Shown here in pieces: positions 25,265 to 34,252 of a stretch of 64,000 nucleotides of DNA. How positions within the stretch are numbered: the stretch's first letter is position 1; every line of letters begins with the position of its first letter. The notes under the pieces are model-generated. The model was not told the DNA's origin. It searched no databases and saw only the letters and a list, made by a program, of their open reading frames with translations. The stretch comes from CAVRUD01 sp963849635. Its GTDB lineage: Bacteria; Chloroflexota; Chloroflexia; Thermomicrobiales; UBA6265. The DNA lies in contig CAWKIA010000019.1 in assembly GCA_963849635.1 (NCBI GenBank), positions 62,001 to 126,000 of the forward strand. Reading direction: 5' to 3'. The translations under genes and the position numbers were made by a program.

Positions 25265-28015
25265 TTAGCCGCAGTAGTCCCGGATGCAGCGGGAGAACTC
25301 GTCGGGGTTGATGCCGTGTTCTGCTAGGTATTGCTTGAGGGCTCCGGTCTCGTTGAGGCAGCAGAGGATCTTGATGATGGTGTCGTTCGGGTGACTGGTG
25401 GTTGAATCGCCCGGGGTGATGGGTGGGGGTGGGGTGTCGCCGGATCGCCAGGTGATGCCGGTGAGGAGGCCTTCCCGGGTGAATGGGCGGCCGCGGAGCG
25501 TGTGGCCCTGGGCGCGGACGCGGCAGCCGTAGATGCCGGCCTGAGTGGCGGGGAATGAGGTTTCGAAGACGCCGGGTTCGATTTCGGCGAGCGGGAGGAC
25601 AGCGATGGACGTGTCGGGGCGCTCGACGTTGACATGGAGTCCGGCGCGGGCCTCCACCGGGAGGTCGTACTCGGTCAGTAGGGCCCGAAGGGTAACGGTG
25701 GCGCCGGGAGCGTAGCCGGTCTGGGTCAGGGTCGGGCGCATGCGCAGGTTGCTGTAGGCGTGGACGTTGAGGCTATAGCGGACGCCGTGGGCGAGGATCT
25801 GGGAGATGGCGTCCTGCTGGTTGTCGAGACGGTTGAGGTATTTGCGGAAATCGTTACGGTCGATCTCAAGGACGGCGTGCCACAGGCCGTCCTGAGCGGC
25901 GTCCACGCCGACGAGGAGCGGGAGGTTGATGCGGTAGTAGGCGACTTGGGCCTGGTCGACAAAGGTGGCGCCGACGACGCCGCCGAGGCCAGGGTCGATG
26001 GTCGCGCCGACCGGAGTCTCCAGGGTGAAGCGGATCGCCTGGGGGGCGGGGCTGAGGAGGAGGATGTCGCTACCGATGTCCGCCTCGTTCAGGAGGAAGG
26101 GGATGCGATGGACCTGACCGGGGAGGATGTAGCCGTCCGGGTCCTCGACGATGTCCTCGTTCGTGACGCTGGCAAGGATCTGGAGGTAGAACTTGGTCAG
26201 TTTGAAGAGGTCGTCCTGATCCAGCATCCCGGTCATCTCGATGGTGCCGCGGTGGCCCTGGGCCAGGGCGGAGAGGGCATGGGGCTGGATCTCTTCCGGG
26301 GTGCCGAGGCCGATAGCGTAGATGCGGTGGTTGGGGTTGATGATCGGGAGGACTTCCGAGATGTACTTCGATGCGGTCTCCTGGCCGTCGGTGAGGACGA
26401 TCATTGCTTTCACCGGGTAGTCGGCGACGGGGACGGGGTCGATGAGATTGTGGGCGTGTTCGACACCGTCGCCGATGGCGGTGTTGCCCATCGGGTTGTG
26501 AACGTGATTAGTGATGGCGAGGCGGGCGGCATCGCGGCCGGCATCGACGGGGTCGTCCGGGGCGCCGACGACGGTGACGGGGAGGACGTCGTGGGGATCG
26601 TGGTCGAAGGAGACCATGCCGACAGCGTTGTCCTCCTGGAGGACGTTGACGAAGGGGGTGGCTGAGTCGCGCAGGACCTGGATACGGGTGCGGCCGTCGC
26701 CGGCGTCGAAGGACATGCTGTTGGAGCGGTCGAGGACGAGGCCGACGAGGGCTTTGGGCCGGGCGATCGTGTTCGTCGTGATCGGGATCACGAAGTCCTG
26801 ATTGGTCTCGTTGCAGTGGATGGTGACCTCGCCGGTGGCGGCGTCGCCGGCGGCTGTACCGCGGAATGCCACCCAGATCCGGGCCTTAGGGAGGGTGTAA
26901 TCGGCGGTCTGGTGGACCGTGTCCGAAGGTCCGAGAGGGAGTTCGAAGGTGGTGGTCATCGGGCCGGTGAGCCGCTTCGGGCCGTCGGTGACGGTAAAGG
27001 TGACGTCGCCGCAGGCGTAGACGGAGAAGACGGCGGCCCGGACGGTCTTCTCGTTGACGGGGATGTCGTTAAAGGTGAGGGCTGGGGTCTCCTGGACGAC
27101 GGTGGCGGGGACGTTGGGCATGGTGTCGTAGCAGCGGGGGGCGACGATCGAGGAATGTTGGGCGTTCTTGACGACCTGGCGGTTCTCCGGGGTCGTCCAT
27201 GGGCGGGTGAAGAGGCCGTTGGTGCCGGGGGTGATGCCGGCCCAGGGCTCCATCGAGGTCTGGATGCCGTCGGAACCAAACGTGGGGGTCTCGAAGCCGT
27301 AGACCTGGGTGGGGTCGAGACGCCAGGGGAAGGCGGGATTGGACTGCCACATGGCGAATAGGCGGTCGACGTTGGAGTGGAGGAGGAAGACAAAGGGGTC
27401 GCGGAAGGAGGTGTGGGCGAAACCGATGGTGCCGCCGATGTAGCCGTGGACGCTGTCGTGGGCGCGCTCCATGAGGACGCGCATCGCGGGGAAGCTGGTG
27501 GCGGCCAGGATCTCGGCGTCGGTCGGCCAGAGCGCGCCGCCGGCGACGGGAGCGCCGGGGGAGAGGTCGCGGGTGATGGCGAGGGGCGGGTCGTAAGGGT
27601 TATTGGAATTGTCGCGATGGGGGTCGGCGCCGGGGACGTAGAAGTTGGCGGCGAGCCAGGGAGCGCCGGCGTCGCCGTTGGCGGTGCCCATGAAGTCGGG
27701 GGTGAAGAGGGGGTGGGGGTCGGTGGTCCAGTCCCAGTAGTGGAGGGAGAGGTCGGGATCGACCTCGCGTAGGAGGAGTTCGAAGCGGTTGCAGAGCTCG
27801 CGGTGCCAGGGGAGGAAGGCGGGGCCCTGGTGGACGTGGGTGGCCTGATGGATCTCGTCCTGTTTGAACCAGAAGGTGACGCCGCCGGGGGTGGGGTCGG
27901 AGCGACTACCGGGGTAGCGGCGGGAGTTGAGTTCGAGCATCGCGTCGCGGAGGCGGTCGCGTTCTGCGACCGAAATGGTCGCGACGTTTCTGCGGATGCC
28001 GTCACCGATGGCCAT
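25265..28015 (-). CDS. Tyrosinase fused to a von Willebrand factor A domain, 916 aa
   Basis: Two recognisable domains. The N-terminal tyrosinase has the CuA site around His60, His62 and His71 (THVHQGPAFLPWHREL). The CuB site includes AHDSVHG and FLLHSNVDRLFAMW (about residues 185-225). A beta-rich linker follows. The VWA domain begins near residue 425 with a complete MIDAS motif DRSNSMS and VLTDGQE. The last 250 residues are beta-rich with a short helical tail rich in Cys (ILCCLNE, FSRCIRDYCG). No signal peptide is visible. The tyrosinase part should oxidise phenols; the VWA may bind a metal-bridged partner. The domain pairing is unusual. Confidence 0.88.
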   Translation of the reverse strand: MAIGDGIRRNVATISVAERDRLRDAMLELNSRRYPGSRSDPTPGGVTFWFKQDEIHQATHVHQGPAFLPWHRELCNRFELLLREVDPDLSLHYWDWTTDPHPLFTPDFMGTANGDAGAPWLAANFYVPGADPHRDNSNNPYDPPLAITRDLSPGAPVAGGALWPTDAEILAATSFPAMRVLMERAHDSVHGYIGGTIGFAHTSFRDPFVFLLHSNVDRLFAMWQSNPAFPWRLDPTQVYGFETPTFGSDGIQTSMEPWAGITPGTNGLFTRPWTTPENRQVVKNAQHSSIVAPRCYDTMPNVPATVVQETPALTFNDIPVNEKTVRAAVFSVYACGDVTFTVTDGPKRLTGPMTTTFELPLGPSDTVHQTADYTLPKARIWVAFRGTAAGDAATGEVTIHCNETNQDFVIPITTNTIARPKALVGLVLDRSNSMSFDAGDGRTRIQVLRDSATPFVNVLQEDNAVGMVSFDHDPHDVLPVTVVGAPDDPVDAGRDAARLAITNHVHNPMGNTAIGDGVEHAHNLIDPVPVADYPVKAMIVLTDGQETASKYISEVLPIINPNHRIYAIGLGTPEEIQPHALSALAQGHRGTIEMTGMLDQDDLFKLTKFYLQILASVTNEDIVEDPDGYILPGQVHRIPFLLNEADIGSDILLLSPAPQAIRFTLETPVGATIDPGLGGVVGATFVDQAQVAYYRINLPLLVGVDAAQDGLWHAVLEIDRNDFRKYLNRLDNQQDAISQILAHGVRYSLNVHAYSNLRMRPTLTQTGYAPGATVTLRALLTEYDLPVEARAGLHVNVERPDTSIAVLPLAEIEPGVFETSFPATQAGIYGCRVRAQGHTLRGRPFTREGLLTGITWRSGDTPPPPITPGDSTTSHPNDTIIKILCCLNETGALKQYLAEHGINPDEFSRCIRDYCG

Positions 28016-28380
28016 GGTGGGTCCCTTTCGTGGTGGGGAGGTGGGGAAGCGGGGGAAAGGGGGACATGAGGTCTAGCGCATGGCACACCTCCGGGACGAG
28101 GACGGGGTACGCGGTCGAACGGTAAGAATGAGCGTAACTTCAGCATGCGCCTGTCTTGGCCGGGCGTCATTAGGAGAACTACGTATTTGGTGTAGGGAGA
28201 ATTGCCAATTGGGTTAAATCAGGCCTAGGCGGAATAGGAGAGATGGGTGGGCGTGCGCCTGGGCTGAATGGGCTGGGAGGTGACTGTGGTTGATGATGGG
28301 TTGGGGGACGGTCCAACTGGGGGCACAATAGGCGGGGATCAAACGGTCTCAACGATGGCGGAGCGAACTGGGAGAGCTGA
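28016..28380. other. Intergenic region, 365 bases
   Basis: Divergent spacer between the tyrosinase-VWA gene and the oxidoreductase. The stretch 28165-28230 is AT-richer than its surroundings and probably contains promoters. No gene or RNA structure is evident. Confidence 0.5.
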
Positions 28381-29508
28381 ATGAGCGGGGCGAACGGGGA
28401 GATGGAGCCGATCCGGCTGGGATTGATCGGGACGGGACTGGCGACGGAGAAGCTGCACTGGCCGGCGCTGGCCCGGTTGCGGGACAGGTTTCAGGTAGTG
28501 GGCTTTGCGAACAGGACGCGGGCGAAGGCTGAGCACTTCTCCGGGTACAGCGGGATCGGGATGGAGGGGTACACGCCCGTCTACGAGGATCTGCTGCGCC
28601 GGGATGATATCGATGCGGTGTTGATTTCTGTGCCGATTCCGATGAACTACCCGGTGACGGCCGAGGCGCTGTCCGCCGGGAAGCAGGTGATCTGCGAGAA
28701 GCCGGTGGGGGTCGATCTCGCCGAGGGGCGAAGGTATCTGGAGGCGGTCGCGAAACATCCAGGGCAGACGGTGCTGGTGGCGGAGAACTGGTTCTACCGC
28801 GATGACCTCCGCCTGGCGCGGTCGCTGCTAGACGATGGGGCGATCGGGCGGCTGCACCTGGTGTCGTGGCGAACGGTATCGCAGTTGATCCCGCGTGAGG
28901 GCGAGTTCTCGAGCACGCCGTGGCGGCACGATCCTGGGTATGAAGGCGGGCCGCACCTTGATGCCGGGGTTCATTGGATTGCCGAATTGCGGCTCCTGTG
29001 CGGGGATGTGGAGCGCGTCTCGGGGGAGATCCAGGACGCGAACTCGACGCATGGTGGACCGTCCGATCTGACGCTCAACGTGCGGTTTGCCAGTGGCGCG
29101 GTGGGGAACTACATGGCGTCCTACCCGGAGGCGGCGACACCCGGTGAGACGGGAGAGTTGCGGCTGTACGGCACCGAGGGGACGATGCTGGTCGGTTGGA
29201 CCGATACCAGGATCGTGCGGCCGGATGGGACGGTCGAGATCTACCGGGTGTCGCAGCCGGACCGGGGGTTTTTCAACGAGATCCTCAACTTTTCGGACAC
29301 GTTGCGGGGCGATGCGGCCTTGGTGGGGACCGCCGAGCAGACGTATCGCAATATGGCGGTCGTACTGGGCGGGCTGGATTCGGCGCGACGGGGAGAGACC
29401 GTGCAGCTAGAGACGGGAGATGGGGTGCCATTGTGGCGGCCGGTTGGAGCTGATGATCTGTTTGGCGGGTTGGGGCCAGCGGTGGAGCGAGAGATGGGGC
29501 GGGTGTAG
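28381..29508 (+). CDS. Gfo/Idh/MocA-family NAD(P)-dependent oxidoreductase, 375 aa
   Basis: A dehydrogenase that acts on sugars, inositol or related polyols. The nucleotide-binding loop is GLIGTGLA (about residues 15-22), the conserved EKPVGVDL holds the active-site Lys, and HLDAGVHWI carries the catalytic Asp/His pair. The C-terminal beta-sheet domain is complete. GGGAGAG precedes the ATG. No sugar transporter is adjacent, so the substrate cannot be inferred from context. Confidence 0.88.
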   Translation: MSGANGEMEPIRLGLIGTGLATEKLHWPALARLRDRFQVVGFANRTRAKAEHFSGYSGIGMEGYTPVYEDLLRRDDIDAVLISVPIPMNYPVTAEALSAGKQVICEKPVGVDLAEGRRYLEAVAKHPGQTVLVAENWFYRDDLRLARSLLDDGAIGRLHLVSWRTVSQLIPREGEFSSTPWRHDPGYEGGPHLDAGVHWIAELRLLCGDVERVSGEIQDANSTHGGPSDLTLNVRFASGAVGNYMASYPEAATPGETGELRLYGTEGTMLVGWTDTRIVRPDGTVEIYRVSQPDRGFFNEILNFSDTLRGDAALVGTAEQTYRNMAVVLGGLDSARRGETVQLETGDGVPLWRPVGADDLFGGLGPAVEREMGRV

Positions 29509-29545
29509 GTCAGAAGGCGGGGACGAGTAGCCGCGCCTAACTGCC

Positions 29546-29595
29546 GCCCGGGGCTCACTGCCCGGGCTAAGGAAGACAGCCTCTCCGAGGCTAAG
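29546..29595. repeat. Dispersed double-hairpin repeat
   Basis: GCCCGGGGCTCACTGCCCGGGCTA and AGCCTCTCCGAGGCT form two adjacent hairpins just before the DUF1801 gene. The copy at 54736-54793 is nearly identical. Confidence 0.6.
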
Positions 29596-30005
29596 TGAAG
29601 TGGAGCGGGGTGGCGTACGCGACCGATCCGCGGGTAGACGAGTACTTCAACGCCTTGCCAGGGTGGCAGCAGGCCATCTGCCGGGAAGTGCGCCACCTGG
29701 TGCACGGGGCTGATCCGGAGGTTGAGGAGACGATCAAGTTTCGGGACCGGCCCTACTTCGTGTTGCAGGGCAATATCTGTGCGCTGCTGGCGGCGAAGGA
29801 TCACGTCAACGTGTTCCTCTATGACGGGGCGATCGTGCCCGATCCGGAGGGGATCATTACCGGAGGTCATTCGAACACGACGGCCCGAACAGTGGCGATC
29901 CGGGAGGGAGAAACGATTAACGCGGCAGCGCTTGTCGCAATGTTCAGACAGATAATTGCCAACAACCGGGCGGGCGGCTGGCGCAAGATCAAGCAGGGCG
30001 GTTGA
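29595..30005 (+). CDS. DUF1801-family protein, 136 aa
   Basis: A compact cytoplasmic protein of the DUF1801 (YdhG-like) fold. The core runs from VDEYFNALPGWQQAICREVRHLV through EETIKFRDRPYFVLQGNICALLAAKDHVNVFLYDGA to the basic C-terminus WRKIKQGG. Function of the family is unknown. The start is uncertain: GTG 29595 sits in the tail of the repeat, and GTG 29610 also fits. The stop overlaps the ATG of the DUF2891 gene (TGATG), indicating an original two-gene unit. Confidence 0.8.
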   Translation: MKWSGVAYATDPRVDEYFNALPGWQQAICREVRHLVHGADPEVEETIKFRDRPYFVLQGNICALLAAKDHVNVFLYDGAIVPDPEGIITGGHSNTTARTVAIREGETINAAALVAMFRQIIANNRAGGWRKIKQGG

Positions 30006-30220
30006 TGGAAGGGGAGCGGCTGATGGTGTTTGGGCCTGAGACGCGGCGGGAGATGCTGCGCGAGCGCGCCGGGGAGTATCTCGATACTGCCATCAAGTGT
30101 GCGGTGCGGGAGTATCCCCACGCGGCCTATGTCTACGTCACCGGGCCAGGACCGATTTCGAGCCACCGGGAGCGACATCCGACCTTCTTCGGGAGCTTCG
30201 ATTGGCACTCCTGCGTGGAG
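30005..30220 (+). pseudogene. DUF2891 gene, 5' part (interrupted)
   Basis: The first 72 codons of a DUF2891 protein, up to the conserved FGSFDWHSCVE. The reading frame then enters unrelated sequence (a reversed comM fragment) and ends at about 30298. The remainder resumes at 35901, in the same orientation. The ATG overlaps the stop of the DUF1801 gene. The break coincides with the base sequence TGCGTGGAG (30212-30220), which is repeated at the far junction. Confidence 0.85.
30212..30220 (+). repeat. Left 9-bp direct repeat of the insertion
   Basis: TGCGTGGAG, identical to 35901-35909. Removing one copy and the intervening 5680 bases restores the DUF2891 reading frame. Confidence 0.8.
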
Positions 30221-30223
30221 GTC

Positions 30224-30417
30224 GAATGGTACGGCGCCCGAAAGGGTCGCTCTCGCAGGAGCGGGGTCTCCGGTGGCAAGAGTCCCCGGACGCTGTAGAT
30301 GTTGGTGACGTCGCGCGCCTCCGCCAGTGTCATCGGCGGCAGGATCGATGGCAGCGCCCTGGCCAGCAAGGTCTTCCCCGAGCCAGGTGGTCCAGACATG
30401 AGCAGGTTATGGACAGA
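30224..30417 (-). pseudogene. comM/YifB (Mg-chelatase-like) gene fragment
   Basis: About 60 codons of the central AAA+ part of ComM: HNLLMSGPPGSGKT (Walker A), then LPSILPPMTLAEA, TNIYSVRGLLPP and RPFRAPYHS. An in-frame stop lies just upstream (about 30430), and the homology stops at the insertion junction. ComM is a branch-migration helicase for natural transformation and a known island target in other bacteria. Here only a scrap is present. Confidence 0.75.
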
Positions 30418-30625
30418 ACGCCTGCTTTCGATTCACACGGGCAACCGCCATAGGGTAGGTCTGCGAGCTGAATCGCCAAGCAGCAGCGGCTCCCTTCCCG
30501 CTCATGTCGGAAATATTGCTTCCTAGAAGGCGATGATACGGCGCGAACCGTTGCAACGTTTCGGCAGGTTGCGGCGCCGGCCGCTCGAACTTCAACCCGA
30601 TTGGCCTCGTCGCCAATGACCGCGA

Positions 30626-31849
30626 CTAGTCGGAGGGCAGGTCGTGCTTGGGACGGCTGGCGAAGGCGCGGAGGATGCCGTCGTCGCCGGCGGCGTAGAC
30701 GACGCCGCCGACGATTGCCGGCGAGGCGAGGTAGGTCCGGGCGTCGACCTGCCAGCGATCATCGCCCGAGGCGGCATCGACCGCGTAGAGCGTGCCGGCG
30801 GTGTCGGCGACGTAGAGCTTCCCGGCCGCGACGGTCGGCTGAGTGATCAGATCGGCCCCGTCGGTCAGGCGGCGGGACCAGCGGGCATCGCCGCTCGCCG
30901 CCTCGACGGCGTGGAGCTCACCGGCGGTGGCCAGGTACGCGAGCCCGTCGACCGCCGCCGGCGAGGTCACGACCGCGCCTCCGCCGTCGAAGCGCCAGTG
31001 CTCCTCGCCCCCGGCGGCGTCGACCGCGTAGAGGAACCCGTCGAGCGTCGCGACGTGGACGCGGTCGTCGGCGACGGCCACCGTCCCGCGCACGTTGCCG
31101 CCCTCCTCGGCGGCGAATCGCCACTGCTCCTCGCCGGTTGCCGCGTCGAGCGCGTGGAGGAAGGAGGTCGCGCCGGTGCGACGGACCCCGGTGACGGCGA
31201 AGACGGTGCCGTCGACGACCGCGGGGGCGGCGCCCATGCCCCGCTCGAACGGGTCGTCGATCGCGAAGCGCCAGCGCAACTCGCCGTCGTCGGCGTCGAC
31301 GGCGTAGAGGCGGCCGGCGTCGTCGCCAACGTAGAGGACGCCGTCGACGACGGCCGGGGAGGAGAACATCCCGGACTCGGTCTGGAAGCGCCAGCGCTCC
31401 TCGCCGGTCGCCGCGTCCGCCGCGAGCACGACGCCGTCGTAGCTCCCGACGTAGACCACGCCGTCGACGACGGCCGGGGCGGAGAAGAACGCGTCGCCGG
31501 GGTTGGTCGGGCAGCGCCAGAGTTCCCGGCCGGCTGCGGCGTCGACGGCGAAGAGGGCGCCGCCTTCCAGCGAGCTCGGCACGATCGAGCCGACGTAGAC
31601 GATGCCGTCGACCACCGCCGGGGTGGAGCTGAGGAACTGGCCGAGCTGCAGCGCCCAGCGCTCGACCGGCTCGCCGATCGGGCCGGGACCGGGGTGCTCG
31701 CCAGTCCGGGCGAGGTTGCCGCGAAAGAACGGCACCCCGGCCGCTTCGGTCCGGCCGGGCTCGGTCTGCCCGGCCGTCGCGACGGCGGGCGCGAGCGAGG
31801 CGACCAGCGGGCCGGCGAGGAGCGTCCGGCGCGAGAGCGTCTTCACCAT
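30626..31849 (-). CDS. PQQ-type beta-propeller repeat protein, exported, 407 aa
   Basis: A secreted repeat protein. A Tat-like signal (SRRTLLAGPLVASLAPAVATA) leads into seven or more blades with the pattern AVDAATGEERWRF-PAVVDGVVYVG. Such PQQ-like repeats form a beta-propeller without necessarily binding PQQ; no catalytic PQQ-dehydrogenase residues stand out. It may act as a binding scaffold or BamB-like factor. It lies within the 5.68-kb insertion, about 100 bases downstream of the zincin-like gene on the same strand, so they may be co-transcribed. Confidence 0.85.
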   Translation of the reverse strand: MVKTLSRRTLLAGPLVASLAPAVATAGQTEPGRTEAAGVPFFRGNLARTGEHPGPGPIGEPVERWALQLGQFLSSTPAVVDGIVYVGSIVPSSLEGGALFAVDAAAGRELWRCPTNPGDAFFSAPAVVDGVVYVGSYDGVVLAADAATGEERWRFQTESGMFSSPAVVDGVLYVGDDAGRLYAVDADDGELRWRFAIDDPFERGMGAAPAVVDGTVFAVTGVRRTGATSFLHALDAATGEEQWRFAAEEGGNVRGTVAVADDRVHVATLDGFLYAVDAAGGEEHWRFDGGGAVVTSPAAVDGLAYLATAGELHAVEAASGDARWSRRLTDGADLITQPTVAAGKLYVADTAGTLYAVDAASGDDRWQVDARTYLASPAIVGGVVYAAGDDGILRAFASRPKHDLPSD

Positions 31850-31946
31850 CCAGGGCTCCCGGGTGTGAATCGAGGGCGCGGCTGGTCGCTGGCACCGTCC
31901 GCGCGCCGCATCCGCGGGCGGGAACGCCAGCGGCCGGAGCTCGGCG

Positions 31947-33086
31947 TCATTCGCACGGGACGTCGAGCTCGAGGATGCAGGCGACGGCGATCAACTCGGC
32001 GGGCGAGAGGACGCCCTGGTTCTGGTCGACGAACGCCAGGGTCTCCTGGTCGAAGTCGGCGGCGGCCGGCGGCGTTTCGCCGGGTTCGGCCAGCGTTTCC
32101 AGGACGGTCCGCAGGAGCTCATTGCCCTCGGACTCGCGCTCGCGGAAGTCGGGATCGTCGGGGGCGCTGTAGGTGGCGTAGTACTCGTAGAACTCGGTTA
32201 TCGGCTCGGTCGCGAGCGGGTCGATGCTCTCCTCACCGTCCGGGACGAAGAGGGTGAGGCGGTGACTGCCCGGAGGGCCGGAGTTGAGGCGGGCGACGGC
32301 CTGTTGGTTGTTGTTGTAGCGAGTCATCTCGTCGGGCAGCGCGGCCAGCGACGGGTCGGTCAGGAGCATCTCCATGTAGACCAGCGCCTCGAGCGCGGTG
32401 GCGACCGCCTCCTCCGGCAGGCCGGCCTCGTCGTCGTCGACCCCGGTGTGGAGGGCCTCGTGGAAGAGGAGGGCGCTGAGGGTGCCGAAGGGGAGGAAGC
32501 GGTAGCGCCGATCGAAGACGATTTCGGCCGTCCCGTCGGCGAGGGAGTACGCTCCTGCGACCCGTCCCGGCAGGCCCTCCCCGCTTAGGACGTAGACGTT
32601 GAAGTGGACGAGGACGATCGGCACGGTGCGGAGGAGGAAGGGGATGGCCGGCTCGCCAAGGGTGCCGGTCAGCGCGGCCAGCGCCGCCCGCAGCGTCGGC
32701 TCCGGGAACTTCTGGCGGGCGAGCGGGTCGCCGTAGACCTCCAGCCCATCGTCGACTCGCTGCGGATCGCACGGGAAGCGCCGCTCGAGGAAGACACGCA
32801 ACGCGTCCCTCGTCTCCTCGTCGGAGAGGGCGGGACCTTCCGGGAACACGATCGGCGCCACGTCTTCCCAGTCGGGGTGCGTGAAGGAGTGGAACAGGTC
32901 GCGGTTCGTCGGCGCGAACGGCCGCTCGGTGGCGAGGATTTCGCTCGCGCGCTCGTCGTCGACCGGGAGCGTCGGGGAGCAGGGCACGGCAGCGGCCGGC
33001 GGGACGGCCGCGAGGTACGGCCCGAGGAGGAGCGCCAGGCAGACTGGGACCAGGACGATCGGGCGGACGGTGCAGCGCGTCGCCAT
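31947..33086 (-). CDS. Secreted zincin-like protein with HEALH motif, 379 aa
   Basis: A signal peptide (LVPVCLALLLGPYLAAVPPAAAV) is followed by an extracellular protein. The motif LLFHEALHTG (about residue 232) is an HExxH zinc-binding helix, suggesting a metallopeptidase, but I do not recognise the family. The rest is helical and acidic, with Pro-rich loops and a Cys pair near the end (AVACILELDVPCE). The ATG at 33086 has GGAGG eight bases upstream; the frame extends 13 codons further. It precedes the propeller gene. Confidence 0.7.
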   Translation of the reverse strand: MATRCTVRPIVLVPVCLALLLGPYLAAVPPAAAVPCSPTLPVDDERASEILATERPFAPTNRDLFHSFTHPDWEDVAPIVFPEGPALSDEETRDALRVFLERRFPCDPQRVDDGLEVYGDPLARQKFPEPTLRAALAALTGTLGEPAIPFLLRTVPIVLVHFNVYVLSGEGLPGRVAGAYSLADGTAEIVFDRRYRFLPFGTLSALLFHEALHTGVDDDEAGLPEEAVATALEALVYMEMLLTDPSLAALPDEMTRYNNNQQAVARLNSGPPGSHRLTLFVPDGEESIDPLATEPITEFYEYYATYSAPDDPDFRERESEGNELLRTVLETLAEPGETPPAAADFDQETLAFVDQNQGVLSPAELIAVACILELDVPCE

Positions 33087-33357
33087 CCCTCTACCTCCGC
33101 GGCACGTTCGGCCATCCACGCGCAAGGCGCACGTCTAAGCAACGGCGATCGGGGCCCCCGGGATGTGTGACGCCATTATGAACCATCGGACCGCGGAACA
33201 TCGACGGGTGACTGGACATCGGCGCACGCCGGACGGCGGAATGGACCGGTGTCGTAGAGCATGATGCGAAACCTCCTGCAGCGGTCGGCGGCCGTGCGCG
33301 GGTAGAATCCGGGCGCTGACTCCCGGAAGGCCGTCGTTTGCGAAGGAGGGGCACGCC

Positions 33358-33816
33358 ATGGCGGACGGCGGGCCGTTCGAAGTCGTGCTCGTCAGCGCGG
33401 GCCCGGCGTGCTGCGTCCTGGCCAACCGGCTGACGGAGGACGCCGGGCGGACTGTCGCCCTCCTTGAGGCGGGGCCCGACTACGGCCGCGACCCTGCCGC
33501 CTGGCCGGCGGAGCGGCGCGGCCCGTCCGTCATCGCCCCGGACCTGCACGCCTGGGGCCACGTCCACGCCGGGCGGCCCGCCGACCGCCCGCTGCCCCTG
33601 CCCTGCGCCCGGGTCGTCGGCGACGCCGGTCAGTATTCGCTTCCCAAGCTCCCTACCCCTAACACCACTAACACCCATAACGGTGGCGACGATGGCGTTA
33701 GCGGTGTTAGGGGTGTTAGGGACGATACCCCCTTGGCCCTGGCCGGCTTCGACCAGAACGCCGACGTTGACCTCCCGCTCGGGAACGGCGGGCGCCGGCA
33801 CCGACGCACTTCCTGA
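33358..33816 (+). pseudogene. GMC oxidoreductase, truncated N-terminal remnant
   Basis: After a good ribosome site (GGAGGGG) and ATG, the sequence matches the FAD-binding N-terminus of choline/glucose dehydrogenases (CVLANRLTED, VALLEAGPD). Yet the dinucleotide loop, normally GAGSAGC, reads SAGPACC. Homology ends near PLPCARVVGDAG (about residue 92). The rest is out-of-family sequence over an inverted TTAGGG-like repeat region (33653-33722). A dead fragment. Confidence 0.75.
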
Positions 33817-34252
33817 ACCCGAAACCCGTATCCCGGCGGTCAATCGCCGGTTAGGTGCCCGACCGGCCGGCGGCAGCGCTCGCCGTTCGATCTGCGCGAA
33901 ATGGCGTGGATCTGTGGCGAGCGCCCGGCCGTCAGCTCGACGTGACTGGCGGGAAGTCCGACAGGGGCAACCGACTGGCAGTCGACGCCCGGCCGGACTT
34001 CAGCAGGTCCGGGACGAAACGCCTGCATTCGTTTCACCAGCGTGCATGGGCCAGGGTGACACCGCCCTGTATGCCGCCTTGCATGACCTCAACGAGCCAG
34101 ACCGTGCGAGCGCGGTCCTGCATGAAGCGCTCGAAGCCAATGTGCAGCCAGCGCCCTGCTGCGTCCGCCGCAATTCACCGGCCGCATGCCGCGACCCGCA
34201 GCCTGCTAACATCGCGCCGGCGCCAGCCCGTTCAGCGGCGCTCCACTGGATC
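33817..34252. other. Region between GMC remnant and PHP gene, 436 bases
   Basis: Open in one plus-strand frame but without clear protein character, apart from a helical stretch around 34045-34140 (TALYAALHDLNEPDRASAVL). It may be another gene remnant. No RNA or promoter is obvious. Confidence 0.3.

Noticed and set aside
33464..34252. Long plus-strand frame fused upstream of the PHP domain
   Set aside because: Only the part from 34253 on has family sequence. The upstream part is Arg/Pro/Thr-rich and overlaps the GMC remnant.
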